From: Streptomyces sp. ISL-94
Lineage (GTDB): Bacteria > Actinomycetota > Actinomycetes > Streptomycetales > Streptomycetaceae
Assembly: GCF_018614075.1 (NCBI RefSeq)
Contig: NZ_JAGGOZ010000008.1
Span: 1 to 64,000 of the forward strand
DNA length: 64,000 bases
Direction of reading: 5' to 3'
Shown here: in pieces, positions 24,240 to 32,476 of the stretch
Layout of the letters: the number at the start of each line of letters is the position of its first letter
Position numbering within the stretch: position 1 is the stretch's first letter
Translations under genes and position numbers: made by a program
The notes under the pieces: model-generated
The model's input: only the letters and a program-made list of their open reading frames with translations
Told to the model about the DNA's origin: nothing
The model's database searches: none

Positions 24240-24927
24240 ACGGGGGCGCGGCGACCAGTCGCGCGAGCGGCGGCGGGAGCGGCGCGAGCAGGGCCGGCAG
24301 GCGCGCGAGCACGGTCTGGCGGACCGGATGGAGGAGGCCGCCGAGCGGGTCCGGGAGCGGGTGGAGCGCGCCGAGCGGGCAGAGCGTTCGAAGGCGGCCG
24401 GCGTGACCGGCGCCAGCGCGCTGACGCGCTCGCGGGCGCGCCTCGACCTGCCGCGGCCCGCGCGGCGCCGGCTGCTGCCCGAGTACGACCCGGAGGCCTT
24501 CGGGCGGCTCTCGGAGCGGGTGGCGCGGTTCCTCGGCACGGGCCGGTTCATCGTCTGGATGACCCTGGTCGTCGTCGTCTGGGTGCTGTGGAACATCTTC
24601 GCGCCGGACGATCTGCGGTTCGATCAGTACCCGTTCATCTTCCTGACGCTGATGCTGTCGCTCCAGGCCTCCTACGCCGCTCCGCTGATCCTGCTCGCGC
24701 AGAACCGGCAGGACGACCGCGACCGGGTCAACCTGGAGCAGGACCGCAAACAGAACGAACGCTCCATCGCCGACACCGAGTACCTGACCCGGGAGATCGC
24801 GGCCCTGCGGATGGGTCTGGGCGAGGTCGCCACGCGCGACTGGATCAGGTCCGAGTTCCAGGACCTGATCAAGGAGATGGACGAGCGGCGGCTATTCCCG
24901 GCGGAACGTGATGAAGGCGACCGCTGA
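24229..24927 (+). CDS. DUF1003 membrane protein
   Basis: This 232-residue protein has a highly charged Arg/Glu coiled-coil-like N-terminus (~1-75), two transmembrane spans (VWMTLVVVVWVLWNIF and FIFLTLMLSLQASYAAPLILLAQNRQ, the DUF1003 hallmark) and a cytosolic C-terminal helix. It starts at GTG 24229, inside the MgtE-N gene, implying coupled translation and a shared function. Confidence 0.88.
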   Translation: MATERGRGDQSRERRRERREQGRQAREHGLADRMEEAAERVRERVERAERAERSKAAGVTGASALTRSRARLDLPRPARRRLLPEYDPEAFGRLSERVARFLGTGRFIVWMTLVVVVWVLWNIFAPDDLRFDQYPFIFLTLMLSLQASYAAPLILLAQNRQDDRDRVNLEQDRKQNERSIADTEYLTREIAALRMGLGEVATRDWIRSEFQDLIKEMDERRLFPAERDEGDR

Positions 24928-24969
24928 CGGGCTTTCCTGAGCCGTACTACCGAGCCGTACCATCGGTGC

Positions 24970-26139
24970 ATGGCTACCGACACAAGCTCCGCCGCCGACG
25001 CCGCCGCGCCTGAGCAGGACGCGATCCTGGACGCGCTGGCGACGGTGAACGACCCCGAGATCCACCGGCCGATCACCGAACTCGGCATGGTCAAATCGGT
25101 GGAGATCGGTGAGGGCGGCGCCGTCGCCGTCACCGTCTACCTGACCGTGTCGGGCTGTCCCATGCGCGAGACCATCACCAAGCTCGTCACCGAGGCCGTC
25201 GAGCGGGTCGCGGGCGTCACCTCGGTCGAGGTCACGCTGGACGTGATGAGCGACGAGCAGCGCAAGGAGCTGGCGGCCTCGCTGCGCGGCGGGACGGCCG
25301 AGCGCGAGGTGCCCTTCGCCAAGCCGGGCTCGCTGACCCGCGTGTACGCGGTCGCGTCCGGCAAGGGCGGCGTCGGCAAGTCCTCGGTCACCGTCAACCT
25401 GGCCGCGGCGATGGCGGCGGACGGTCTGAAGGTCGGCGTGGTCGACGCGGACATCTACGGTCACAGCGTCCCGCGCATGCTGGGCGTGGACGGCAAGCCC
25501 ACCCAGGTCGAGAACATGATCATGCCGCCGTCGGCGCACGGCGTGAAGGTCATCTCCATCGGCATGTTCACCCCGGGCAACGCGCCGGTGGTGTGGCGCG
25601 GGCCGATGCTGCACCGAGCCCTCCAGCAGTTCCTGGCGGACGTGTACTGGGGCGACCTGGACGTGCTGCTGCTGGACCTGCCGCCGGGTACGGGCGACAT
25701 CGCGATCTCCGTGGCGCAGCTGGTGCCCAATGCCGAGATCCTGGTCGTGACCACCCCGCAGCAGGCCGCGGCCGAGGTCGCGGAGCGGGCCGGCTCGATC
25801 GCCGTGCAGACCCACCAGAAGATCGTCGGCGTCGTCGAGAACATGTCGGGCCTGCCGTGCCCGCACTGCGACGAGATGGTGGACGTCTTCGGCTCGGGCG
25901 GCGGCCAGCAGGTCGCCGACGGCCTGACCAAAACGGTCGGCGCGGCGGTGCCGGTGCTGGGCTCGATCCCGATCGACGTCCGGCTGCGTGAGGGCGGCGA
26001 CGAGGGCAAGCCCGTCGTCCTGTCCGACCCGGACTCCCCGGCCGGCGCGGCCCTTCGCGCCATCGCGGGCAAGCTCGGCGGCCGCGCCCGCGGCCTCTCG
26101 GGCATGTCCCTGGGCATCACCCCGCGCAACAAGTTCTGA
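24970..26139 (+). CDS. mrp: Mrp/ApbC-type Fe-S cluster carrier ATPase
   Basis: The 389-residue cytosolic protein has an N-terminal DUF59/MIP18 domain (~14-90) and a C-terminal Mrp NTPase with the deviant Walker A GKGGVGKSS (~135), the DADIYGHS switch (~160) and the cluster-ligand CPHC (~295). It delivers Fe-S clusters to apo-proteins. The ATG at 24970 is 43 bp after DUF1003. It keeps its usual actinobacterial position near tatB-htrA-sigma genes. Confidence 0.94.
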   Translation: MATDTSSAADAAAPEQDAILDALATVNDPEIHRPITELGMVKSVEIGEGGAVAVTVYLTVSGCPMRETITKLVTEAVERVAGVTSVEVTLDVMSDEQRKELAASLRGGTAEREVPFAKPGSLTRVYAVASGKGGVGKSSVTVNLAAAMAADGLKVGVVDADIYGHSVPRMLGVDGKPTQVENMIMPPSAHGVKVISIGMFTPGNAPVVWRGPMLHRALQQFLADVYWGDLDVLLLDLPPGTGDIAISVAQLVPNAEILVVTTPQQAAAEVAERAGSIAVQTHQKIVGVVENMSGLPCPHCDEMVDVFGSGGGQQVADGLTKTVGAAVPVLGSIPIDVRLREGGDEGKPVVLSDPDSPAGAALRAIAGKLGGRARGLSGMSLGITPRNKF

Positions 26140-26174
26140 CCTGGTCGGGGTGTGCGCAGTCGTTCCGCTGGGGC

Positions 26175-26221
26175 GATGGGGGTCCCCCCTGCTCGAGCGA
26201 AGCCGAGAGCTTGGGGGAGGG
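26175..26221. repeat. Streptomyces intergenic repeat (GCTCGAGCGAAGCCGAGAG type)
   Basis: A GGGGGTCCCCCC hairpin is followed by CTCGAGCGAAGCCGAGAG and GGGGGAGG. This composite is a common dispersed element in Streptomyces intergenic regions. A relative lies at 27201. Confidence 0.7.
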
Positions 26222-26263
26222 TGGGCACACCGGCCACCGGCCCGCACGGGCCGCGCAGCGCGA

Positions 26264-26293
26264 AAAGGGCACCGCCGACCGGCGGTGCCCTTT
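26264..26293. terminator. Bidirectional terminator
   Basis: A perfect 13-bp stem (AAAGGGCACCGCC at 26264-26276 with 26281-26293) and GACC loop lie between mrp and the convergent Gln/Asp-repeat protein gene. Confidence 0.9.
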
Positions 26294-26310
26294 CCCGTAC
26301 CCGTACCCGT

Positions 26311-26340
26311 TTACTCGTAGGCGGCTTACTCGTAGGCGGC
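26311..26340 (-). repeat. 15-bp tandem duplication of a stop-codon region
   Basis: TTACTCGTAGGCGGC occurs twice back to back. On the minus strand each copy reads GCC GCC TAC GAG TAA, so the last four codons and stop of the gene ending at 26326 are repeated immediately downstream. Confidence 0.95.
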
Positions 26341-27165
26341 CAGGTCGGCGATGACCGAGAACGCGAGCCCGTACGCGCTCATCCCACGCCCGTACGCCCC
26401 GAGATGCACCCCGCCCCCGGTGGACCCGGCGAGCACCCAGCCGAACTCCGACTCACGGTAGTGAAACGGCGTCGGCTCCCCGTCCACCGGCAGCGACAGC
26501 GTCGACCAGTCCGGCCCCGCGAGGTCGTCGGCGAGCTCCCACGCGGCCTCGGTCTGCTGGTCGAGCCAGTCGCTGCGCAGGGAGTGGTCCATCTGGCCGG
26601 GCCAGCTGTAGGCCAGCAGCCCGGAGCCGGCCAGCCAGGCGGCCGAGGAGACCGAGGTGGCCTCCAGGGTGCCGGTGCCGTCGCCGCTGCGGCGCAGCGA
26701 TTTGTCCGCCACGGTGATGACCACCGCGAAGCGCTCCTTCTCACCGGTGGCGATCTCACCCCGGGCGGAGGGCTCGTCGCCGTGGCCGGTGGAGCCGTGC
26801 TCCACCGTTCCGTCGGCGGCGGTGCCCACCTGCATGAGCCAGCGGGGGCCGGTGAAGGCCCCGTCCAGCCCGTACCAGGGGAAGTCCGCCGCCAGAAACC
26901 CGTCGGCCGTCCGGCGGGCCGCCGGGACGGGCGCGGTGGCCTCCTGCGGCTGCGCGGCGGGCGCGGGTGCGGGCGTGGTCTTCGCGTCCTGCACGTCCTG
27001 TGCGCCCTGCGCGTCCTGCGCGTCCTGCACGTCCTGCACGTCCTGTGCGCCCTGCGCGTCCTGCGCGTCCTGCGCGTCCTGCGCGTCCTGCGCGGGACCT
27101 TCGGCGGCCGGGGCGGGTGCCTCGGCGGTCTGCGCCCCGACCCGGCTACTGCTCGTCGTCTCCAT
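26326..27165 (-). CDS. Conserved hypothetical protein with Gln-Asp-Ala repeat N-terminus
   Basis: The 279-residue protein has a disordered first third built of QDA/QDV/QGA triplets (residues ~25-60) and a globular C-terminal part (FPWYGLDGAFTGPRWLMQVG, WLAGSGLLAYSWPGQMDHSLRSDWL, FGWVLAGSTGGGVHLGAYGRGMSAYGLAFSVIADL). The globular part resembles Streptomyces proteins sometimes likened to SseB-type domains, but I cannot assign a function. No signal or membrane span is visible. It lies downstream of the tatB-htrA block on the same strand. Confidence 0.72.
   Translation of the reverse strand: METTSSSRVGAQTAEAPAPAAEGPAQDAQDAQDAQDAQGAQDVQDVQDAQDAQGAQDVQDAKTTPAPAPAAQPQEATAPVPAARRTADGFLAADFPWYGLDGAFTGPRWLMQVGTAADGTVEHGSTGHGDEPSARGEIATGEKERFAVVITVADKSLRRSGDGTGTLEATSVSSAAWLAGSGLLAYSWPGQMDHSLRSDWLDQQTEAAWELADDLAGPDWSTLSLPVDGEPTPFHYRESEFGWVLAGSTGGGVHLGAYGRGMSAYGLAFSVIADLAAYE
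26983..27093 (-). repeat. 9-bp minisatellite encoding QDA units
   Basis: About 12 units of GTCCTGCGC (plus-strand reading) with point variants encode (Q-D/G-A/V)n. The units are grouped in a higher-order ~45-bp pattern, so the array likely changes length by slippage in frame. Confidence 0.9.
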
Positions 27166-27200
27166 CTGAGCGGCCTCTCGTTCCGTGGGGTCCGAACCGA

Positions 27201-27233
27201 CCCTCCCCCTAGCTGTGCTGGGGGGACCCCCAC
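27201..27233. repeat. Intergenic hairpin repeat (CCTCCCCCTAGCTGTGCTGGGGG type)
   Basis: The CCCTCCCCCTAGC arm and CTGGGGGGACCCCCAC form overlapping stem-loops between the QDA-repeat gene and tatB. It appears to be a relative of the element at 26175. Confidence 0.6.
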
Positions 27234-27302
27234 CTCGGGCGTCATGGATCCGGACTCATGGAGGATAGCCACCCGACCGCGGATCGCCGGGCAGGCCGCG
27301 CC

Positions 27303-27737
27303 TCAGGTGGCGTCGGCGTCGAAGCGGGCGCGCTGGTCGGAGGCGGGGGCGGCGGGCTTCTTCAGCAGGTCGGGACCGGTGGTGTCGGCGGGCGCGGCGA
27401 CCGGGGCGGGGTCCGTCTCCTTGCTGTTGACGGCGTCGGTGACGTCGTCCAGCTCCTTGCGGAGATCGAAGCTGCTGCGGATCTCCTTGAGGTCCTCGTT
27501 CTCGGTCAGCTGCTTGCGGATGAAGGTCTTCGGATTCAGGTCCTCGAACTCGAAGTCCTTGAATTCCGGGCCGAGTTCGGAGCGGATGTCCGCCTTCGCG
27601 CTGTCCGAGAACGCGCGGATCTTGCGGATGACGCCCGTGACGTCCTGAATCACCTTGGGCAGCTTGTCCGGCCCGAAGACGAGAATGGCGAGCACCACGA
27701 TCGTGACCAGTTCGAGTGCGCCTATGTCGTTGAACAC
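27303..27737 (-). CDS. tatB: Sec-independent (Tat) translocase subunit TatB
   Basis: The 144-residue protein has one N-terminal membrane helix (GALELVTIVVLAILVFGPDKLPKVI, with the conserved Glu and FGPDKLP hinge), an amphipathic helix and an acidic, Ala/Pro-rich tail. It partners TatA/TatC in export of folded twin-arginine proteins. It starts at GTG 27737, 57 bp after htrA. The sigma-anti-sigma-htrA-tatB order is the same as around M. tuberculosis sigE. Confidence 0.92.
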   Translation of the reverse strand: MFNDIGALELVTIVVLAILVFGPDKLPKVIQDVTGVIRKIRAFSDSAKADIRSELGPEFKDFEFEDLNPKTFIRKQLTENEDLKEIRSSFDLRKELDDVTDAVNSKETDPAPVAAPADTTGPDLLKKPAAPASDQRARFDADAT

Positions 27738-27794
27738 CTTGCCGCTCCTCGGCTCTCTTCACTGCGGGCCCGGACACACGGTACCCCAGTGCTC

Positions 27795-29144
27795 TTACGA
27801 GCCGTTCGCCGATCCGAGCACCACTTCCAGCGTGCGCTCGCGGCCTTCGCGCAGCACCGTGAGGGCCAGCGGATCGCCCGGCCGGTGGGCCCTGATCTTG
27901 ATGATCAGCTCGTCGCCGCCGTGCACCCGCACCCCGTCCACCTTGGTGATCACATCGCCGGCCTTGATCCCGCCGCGGGCCCCCGGCCCGTCGGCGACGA
28001 CCGCCGGCTTGCCGTCCTCGCCCTTGTCCCCGACCCGGGCTCCGTCACCCGTGTACTGCATGTCGAGCGTGACGCCGATGACGGGGTGCGTGGCGCGGCC
28101 GGTGCGGATCAGCTCCTCGGCGACGCGCTTGCCCTGGTTGATCGGGATGGCGAAGCCGAGGCCGATGGAGCCGCCCTGGCGGACGTCGGCGCCGTCGCCG
28201 TCCTTGTCGGCGCCTCGGATGGCGCTGTTGATGCCGACCACATGGGCCTTGGCGTCGAGGAGGGGGCCGCCGGAGTTCCCGGGGTTGATCGGGGCGTCGG
28301 TCTGGAGGGCGTCGACGTAGCTGACGTCGCTGCCGTCGCCCTTGTCGCCGCCCGCGGTGACGGGCCGGCCGGTGGCGCTGATGATGCCGGCGGTGACGGT
28401 GTTGGAGAGGTCGAACGGCGCGCCGATGGCCACCACCGGGTCGCCGACCTTCACGTTCTCGGAGTTCCCGAGGCTCAGCGGCCGGAGCCCCCGGACCCCG
28501 CTGACCTTGACCACGGCGAGGTCGTATCCGGAATCGCGGCCCACCAGCTCGGCGGTGACGCTCTCGCCGGTGCTGAAGGTGACCGCTATCTCCTTGGCGT
28601 CGGCGACCACGTGGTTGTTGGTCAGGATGTGCCCCTGCGGATCGAGTACGAAGCCGGTCCCCGTCCCGCTGCTCTTCTCGCCCCGCACGTGCAGGGTGAC
28701 CACCCCGGGCAGCGCGGCGGCGGCGATGCCCGCCACGCTCTCGGGCGCGCGGCCCTTGTCCGCGGCGGCCGCGGCCTGGGGCAGCTCCAGCCGGGTGCTG
28801 CTCTCCCGCTCGGCGAGCACGCCGAGGTACCCGCCGATCCCGCCGGCGAACAGGGCCGTACCCAGGCTGAGGACCGCCACCTGCCACAACCGGAATCCGC
28901 GCCCGGGCCGGCCGCGGTCCACGACCTGCAACGGCTGGGCGCCCCAGGGGTCGTACCGCACCTCGCGGGGACCGGAGTCACCGTGCTGCTCGCCCGCCCC
29001 CTCGGCCCCGGCTTCGGGCCCGCCCTCGGCCTCGGCGCCGGCTTCGGGCCGCGGGGCGGGAACCCCTTCGCCGCGGGCGTCCGCCGTGCCCTCGGGCCGG
29101 CTCCACCACTGCGGAGCCGGGTCGGTCTGCTGCCTGTCGGCCAT
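27795..29144 (-). CDS. htrA: HtrA/DegP-like trypsin-type serine protease with PDZ domain
   Basis: The 449-residue envelope quality-control protease has a Pro/Glu-rich cytoplasmic N-terminus, one transmembrane segment (WQVAVLSLGTALFAGGIGGYLGV, ~90-112), an S1C protease domain with His in LTNNHVVA, Asp in DLAVVKV and Ser in INPGNSGGPLL, and a C-terminal PDZ domain (~355-445). The ATG at 29144 (MADRQQTDP, GGGGAG upstream) was preferred to the longer frame opening at 29186. It is co-directional with the sigma/anti-sigma pair, suggesting envelope-stress control. Confidence 0.92.
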   Translation of the reverse strand: MADRQQTDPAPQWWSRPEGTADARGEGVPAPRPEAGAEAEGGPEAGAEGAGEQHGDSGPREVRYDPWGAQPLQVVDRGRPGRGFRLWQVAVLSLGTALFAGGIGGYLGVLAERESSTRLELPQAAAAADKGRAPESVAGIAAAALPGVVTLHVRGEKSSGTGTGFVLDPQGHILTNNHVVADAKEIAVTFSTGESVTAELVGRDSGYDLAVVKVSGVRGLRPLSLGNSENVKVGDPVVAIGAPFDLSNTVTAGIISATGRPVTAGGDKGDGSDVSYVDALQTDAPINPGNSGGPLLDAKAHVVGINSAIRGADKDGDGADVRQGGSIGLGFAIPINQGKRVAEELIRTGRATHPVIGVTLDMQYTGDGARVGDKGEDGKPAVVADGPGARGGIKAGDVITKVDGVRVHGGDELIIKIRAHRPGDPLALTVLREGRERTLEVVLGSANGS

Positions 29145-29198
29145 GGGCGCTCCCCGCGTACTCGTGCGCATGTGCCGCAGATTCAACCAGGTCCCGGG

Positions 29199-29873
29199 TC
29201 AGCGCAGCAGGGAGGCCGGGCGGGCCGAACTCGGCGGGGAGGGGTGAAGCGGCGGAAGCGGGGTCGCGACGGTCGACAGGAGGGTCGGAACGGCGGCGGG
29301 CGTGGGCACGCGGTCGCGGACGGACGCGTCGGCCACGGACACGGCGGGGCCGGGCCGGGAGGCGGGCGCGGGGGACTCCCCCCGCGCGTTCGGATCCACG
29401 GCCTCCAGCGGCAGCGAACCGCCCAGCGCGAGGGCGGCCAGCGATACGGCTCCCGCCGCGACGAAGGCGAAGCGGCGGCGCGAACGGCCGACCTCGTGGA
29501 TGCGGAAGCCCTCCTGCCGCGGCCGTGCGGCCGGCAGGCCGTACGCGAACGAGGCGAAGGGGTCGGCGCCGACGGGACCACCCTGCCGGCCCCGCGGTCC
29601 TGCGGGACCCGACGGACCCGACGGACCGTCGTGGCCGCCGCCCGGCAGCCCCTGCAACCGCGCCAGCAGCCCCTCGGACAGGGGCGGCGGCGCGCTCTCC
29701 ACGAACATGGTCTTCACACGGCGCTGGGCATCGGCCTCGGCCTTGCACTTGGCACAGGTGGCCAGGTGCGCCAGGACCCGCTCGCGCGCGTCGTGATCGA
29801 GCTCGCCGTCCACGAGGGCGGCAAGCCGGTCGCCCAGGTGCTGTTCGGCGGGGGACGGACTGACTCCGCTCAC
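29199..29873 (-). CDS. Membrane-bound zinc-containing anti-sigma factor (RseA-like)
   Basis: The 224-residue protein has an N-terminal ZAS domain ([15 protein letters not shown]...HLATCAKCK, residues ~12-44) with His-x3-Cys-x2-Cys ligands, a Gly/Pro-rich linker, one transmembrane segment ([20 protein letters not shown], ~133-152) and an exposed Pro/Ala tail. It starts with GTG overlapping the sigma-factor stop (GTGA), which gives coupled, balanced synthesis of the pair. It should bind and hold the ECF sigma factor until an envelope or redox signal releases it. Confidence 0.9.
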   Translation of the reverse strand: MSGVSPSPAEQHLGDRLAALVDGELDHDARERVLAHLATCAKCKAEADAQRRVKTMFVESAPPPLSEGLLARLQGLPGGGHDGPSGPSGPAGPRGRQGGPVGADPFASFAYGLPAARPRQEGFRIHEVGRSRRRFAFVAAGAVSLAALALGGSLPLEAVDPNARGESPAPASRPGPAVSVADASVRDRVPTPAAVPTLLSTVATPLPPLHPSPPSSARPASLLR

Positions 29874-30649
29874 TCTGGTCCGCCCTCTCCCCCGGCGCCC
29901 GGCGCACCCACCGCCACCCCGGCCAGCGCGCGCTGCTCCGCACGGGCCTCGGGAGAACGGTGCTTGAGCGCCTTGCGCAGGTGCGAACGGCCCCGGTGGA
30001 TACGGCTGCGCACGGTGCCGAGCTTCACGCCGAGCGTGGCGGCGATCTCCTCGTACGACAGGCCCTCGATGTCACACAGCACCACGGCCGCACGGAACTC
30101 GGGAGCGAGGGTGTCCAGCGCCTGCTGCACATCCGCGTCGAAGTGCGTGTCGTGCAGGACCTGCTGCGGCGACGGCTCACGGCTCGGCAGCCGTTCGGCC
30201 GCGTCGTCGCCGAGCGCGTCGAAGCGGATCCGCTGCTTGCGGCGGACCATGTCCAGGAACAGGTTCGTGGTGATGCGGTGCAGCCAGCCCTCGAACGTGC
30301 CGGGCGTGTACGTGGACAGCGAGCGGAAGACGCGGACGAAGACCTCTTGGGTCAGGTCCTCGGCGTCGTGCTGGTTGCCCGTCAGACGGTAGGCAAGGCG
30401 GTACACCCGCGCGCTGTGCGTGCTGACGATCTCCTCCCACGAAGGAGGGGTCCACGCCTGCGAGCCCGCATCGGCGGCGAAGGTCGCGGTGGTTGCGGTG
30501 TCGGCGGTGTGGAAGCGGTCAGCAATGTAGGTCACGGATTTCGGCTCACCCGCCGACCAGAAGAGGCGTCTCAGTACGCCCCCACGATCCACAGGCGCAG
30601 CCGCACCTCCCCTGTCGGCTCTGGTGGTGTCCAGTGGATTCCCTACCAT
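29870..30649 (-). CDS. ECF RNA polymerase sigma factor (orthologue of mycobacterial SigE)
   Basis: The 259-residue group IV sigma factor has sigma region 2 ([37 protein letters not shown], split around residues 75-112) and region 4 with [29 protein letters not shown] (~200-225). The ATG at 30649 with GGAGGG upstream is preferred to the GTG/ATG-less extension to 30700. It is followed directly by its anti-sigma gene, htrA and tatB. The symbol is left blank because the name sigE denotes a different factor (SCO3356) in S. coelicolor. A GGAACC-N16-CGTT promoter upstream implies autoregulation. Confidence 0.93.
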   Translation of the reverse strand: MVGNPLDTTRADRGGAAAPVDRGGVLRRLFWSAGEPKSVTYIADRFHTADTATTATFAADAGSQAWTPPSWEEIVSTHSARVYRLAYRLTGNQHDAEDLTQEVFVRVFRSLSTYTPGTFEGWLHRITTNLFLDMVRRKQRIRFDALGDDAAERLPSREPSPQQVLHDTHFDADVQQALDTLAPEFRAAVVLCDIEGLSYEEIAATLGVKLGTVRSRIHRGRSHLRKALKHRSPEARAEQRALAGVAVGAPGAGGEGGPE

Positions 30650-30776
30650 AGCCACCCCCTCCGTCAGCTTTGGATAAGCATTTTTGCAGTAACTTTGCAT
30701 GGATCTTGGCTCTCGGAAGGGGCCTTGCCGTCGATCTGCCCGGCGCCGTCCCTTCTGACCCTGCCTCCACCCTTCA

Positions 30777-30804
30777 CAACGCCCGGTCCCATCTGCGGGT
30801 TCCC
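30777..30804 (-). promoter_or_regulatory. ECF-type autoregulatory promoter of the sigma operon
   Basis: On the minus strand GGGAACC (-35, 30804-30798) is followed after 16 nt by CGTT (-10, 30781-30778), about 130 bp before the sigma start. This matches the GGGAAC(C/T)-N15-16-CGTT consensus of mycobacterial SigE. Confidence 0.7.
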
Positions 30805-30827
30805 GACGTCAACGGATACAGTCACCG

Positions 30828-31490
30828 TTGCGCCAACTATGGGGACAGGAGAGGGTCATTACCGGCAACCGGCAGACGAGCTGGGCGTTCGCCGACGCGT
30901 TTGTCGCCGAGGACGACGCTCTGCGATGGGCCCGCGACCGGTCCAGGGAAGCGGGCCTGCGCTCCGTCTCCCCCGGCACCGGGGCCGCGCTGCGCCTGCT
31001 GGCCGCCACCGCGGACGCCAAGGCGGTCGCCGAGATCGGCACCGGAACCGGTGTTTCCGGCATCCACCTGCTCCACGGAATGCGCCCCGACGGGGTGCTG
31101 ACCACGGTGGATCCCGAAGCCGACCGGCAGGCCTTCGCCCGCCAGGCCTTCCGCGCCGCCGGCTTCGCGGGCAACCGCGCCCGCTTCATCCCCGGCCGTG
31201 CGCTCGACGTACTGCCCCGCCTCGCCGACGGCGGGTACGACCTCGTCTTCTGCGACGGGGACCCGTCCGAGTCGCTCGACTACCTCGCCGAATCGTTGCG
31301 CCTGCTGCGCCCCGGCGGACTCGTGTGCTTCGAAGGGGTCTTCTCCGACGGCCGTACGGTCGACTCCTCGGCCCAGCCGGTGGAGGTGCTCCGCGTCCGC
31401 GAGCTGCTGCGCAGCGTCCGGGAGAGTCCCGCCCTGGAGGCGGCCCTGCTCCCGGTGGGCGACGGGCTGCTGTGCGCCGTGCGGCGCTGA
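30828..31490 (+). CDS. SAM-dependent O-methyltransferase
   Basis: This class I methyltransferase of ~220 residues is related to catechol-type family 3 O-methyltransferases. It shows the SAM-binding AEIGTGTGVSGIHLL (~68-82), acidic LTTVDPEAD (~92), DLVFCDGDPS (~136) and LLRPGGLVCFEG. The start is uncertain: TTG 30828 is the only standard in-frame codon upstream of the conserved GNRQTSWAFADAF segment, and GGAGAGGG lies downstream of it, so translation may begin with a rarer codon near 30855. It is divergent from the ECF sigma operon, a pairing also found in mycobacteria (Rv1220c/sigE). The methyl acceptor is unknown. Confidence 0.85.
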   Translation: MRQLWGQERVITGNRQTSWAFADAFVAEDDALRWARDRSREAGLRSVSPGTGAALRLLAATADAKAVAEIGTGTGVSGIHLLHGMRPDGVLTTVDPEADRQAFARQAFRAAGFAGNRARFIPGRALDVLPRLADGGYDLVFCDGDPSESLDYLAESLRLLRPGGLVCFEGVFSDGRTVDSSAQPVEVLRVRELLRSVRESPALEAALLPVGDGLLCAVRR

Positions 31491-31492
31491 GG

Positions 31493-32119
31493 TCACCGCA
31501 GCAGCGCGAAGGCGAGGGCCGCTGTGCCGCCCAGTGCGGTGCCGGCGAGGAGCTGGGCCGGCGTGTGCGCCTTCAGCACCAGCCGGGACCAGCCGATGGC
31601 GGCGGCGATCAGGGCCGCGGGGAGCACCGGCGGCCCGAAGACGAGCAGCAGGATCATCACGGTGCCGCCCGCCACCGACATGTGGATGGATATCTGCCAG
31701 CCGATCGTGACCAGCAGGGACGATACGAGGCCCACCAGCATCGCCACGACGAGCGCGAAGACGTCCCCCGGGGCGCCGAGGGGCGCCGAGGACGTGCAGC
31801 AGGGTGATCCCTGCGGCGACCGAGAAAAGGCTCAGCGCCATCGGGACGAGCCGCTGGTGCCGCACGCGGATGTGCTGGTCGGTGAGCGCCCCGCGGCGGA
31901 CGCCCAGCACGATGATCCCGATCGGGATCACCCCGCAGAAGAGGGCGGCGAGCAGACCCCAGCCGAGTCCGTTCCACGACCGTGTGCTGTACCAGCCGAT
32001 CAGCAGGAGCAGGCCGACCACCAGGTTCGCCGGGGCCAGGGCTCGGAGAGGATCCGGGCGGCCTTCTGGCGGGGGCTGGAGTCGGCGAAGGCGGGCGGCG
32101 CCGGCGGGGAGAAGGTCAC
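31493..32119 (-). pseudogene. PAP2-superfamily membrane protein gene broken by two frameshifts
   Basis: Three segments in shifting frames make one protein: MTFSPPAPPAFADSSPRQKA...ILSE from GTG 32119; then ALAP-like NLVVGLLLLIGWYSTRSWN...LLHVLGAP; then GDVFALVVAMLVGL...HTPAQLLAGTALGGTAAL. Lesion 1 is a 1-base loss near 32045 (GAGCCCTGG where GAGGCCCTGG would keep frame). Lesion 2 is an exact tandem duplication of GGGCGCCGAG (31771-31780, 31781-31790); removing one copy restores reading. The net change is +9, so the ends are in frame with each other but the middle is not. Five to six membrane spans and the HTPAQLLAGTALG motif fit PAP2-type lipid phosphatases. It converges tightly (2 bp) with the O-methyltransferase gene. 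Confidence 0.75.
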
Positions 32120-32232
32120 GTCACGGCTCCGGGACGGGTAAGCGGGTCGCCAGGGGGCAGGGTGTGAGCGGGCAGGCCGCAGAGACAGGCCGGTCCGCGG
32201 GCGGGCCCGCTCCGGCCTGCCCGCGGACACAA

Positions 32233-32267
32233 CGCTGCCCCGGCCGCTTGTCGCGGTCGGGGCAGCG
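32233..32267 (-). terminator. Terminator of the DUF3117 gene
   Basis: A 15-bp stem with one G-U pair (32233-32247 with 32253-32267) lies 42 bp beyond the DUF3117 stop codon. Confidence 0.8.
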
Positions 32268-32308
32268 CAGAGAATGCAGACTGCAGAATGCAGATGGTGC
32301 CGACGCTG

Positions 32309-32476
32309 TTAGCCGACGACCTTCTTCAGGGCGTCACCCAGGGCGTCCGCCTCGTCCGGGGTCAGCTCGACGACAAGCCGACCGCCGCCCTCGAGCGGTA
32401 CGCGCATGACGATGCCCCGCCCCTCCTTGGTGACCTCGAGCGGGCCGTCGCCCGTCCGCGGCTTCATGGCCGCCAT
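32309..32476 (-). CDS. DUF3117 family protein (55 aa)
   Basis: This tiny, highly conserved actinobacterial protein reads MAAMKPRTGDGPLEVTKE and ends DALGDALKKVVG. The ATG at 32476 with GGAAGGGGAAC upstream gives the family's usual length; the open frame upstream is not conserved in style. Function is unknown. The M. tuberculosis counterpart (Rv1211) also lies near tag, the DivIVA-like gene and folP2. Confidence 0.95.
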   Translation of the reverse strand: MAAMKPRTGDGPLEVTKEGRGIVMRVPLEGGGRLVVELTPDEADALGDALKKVVG

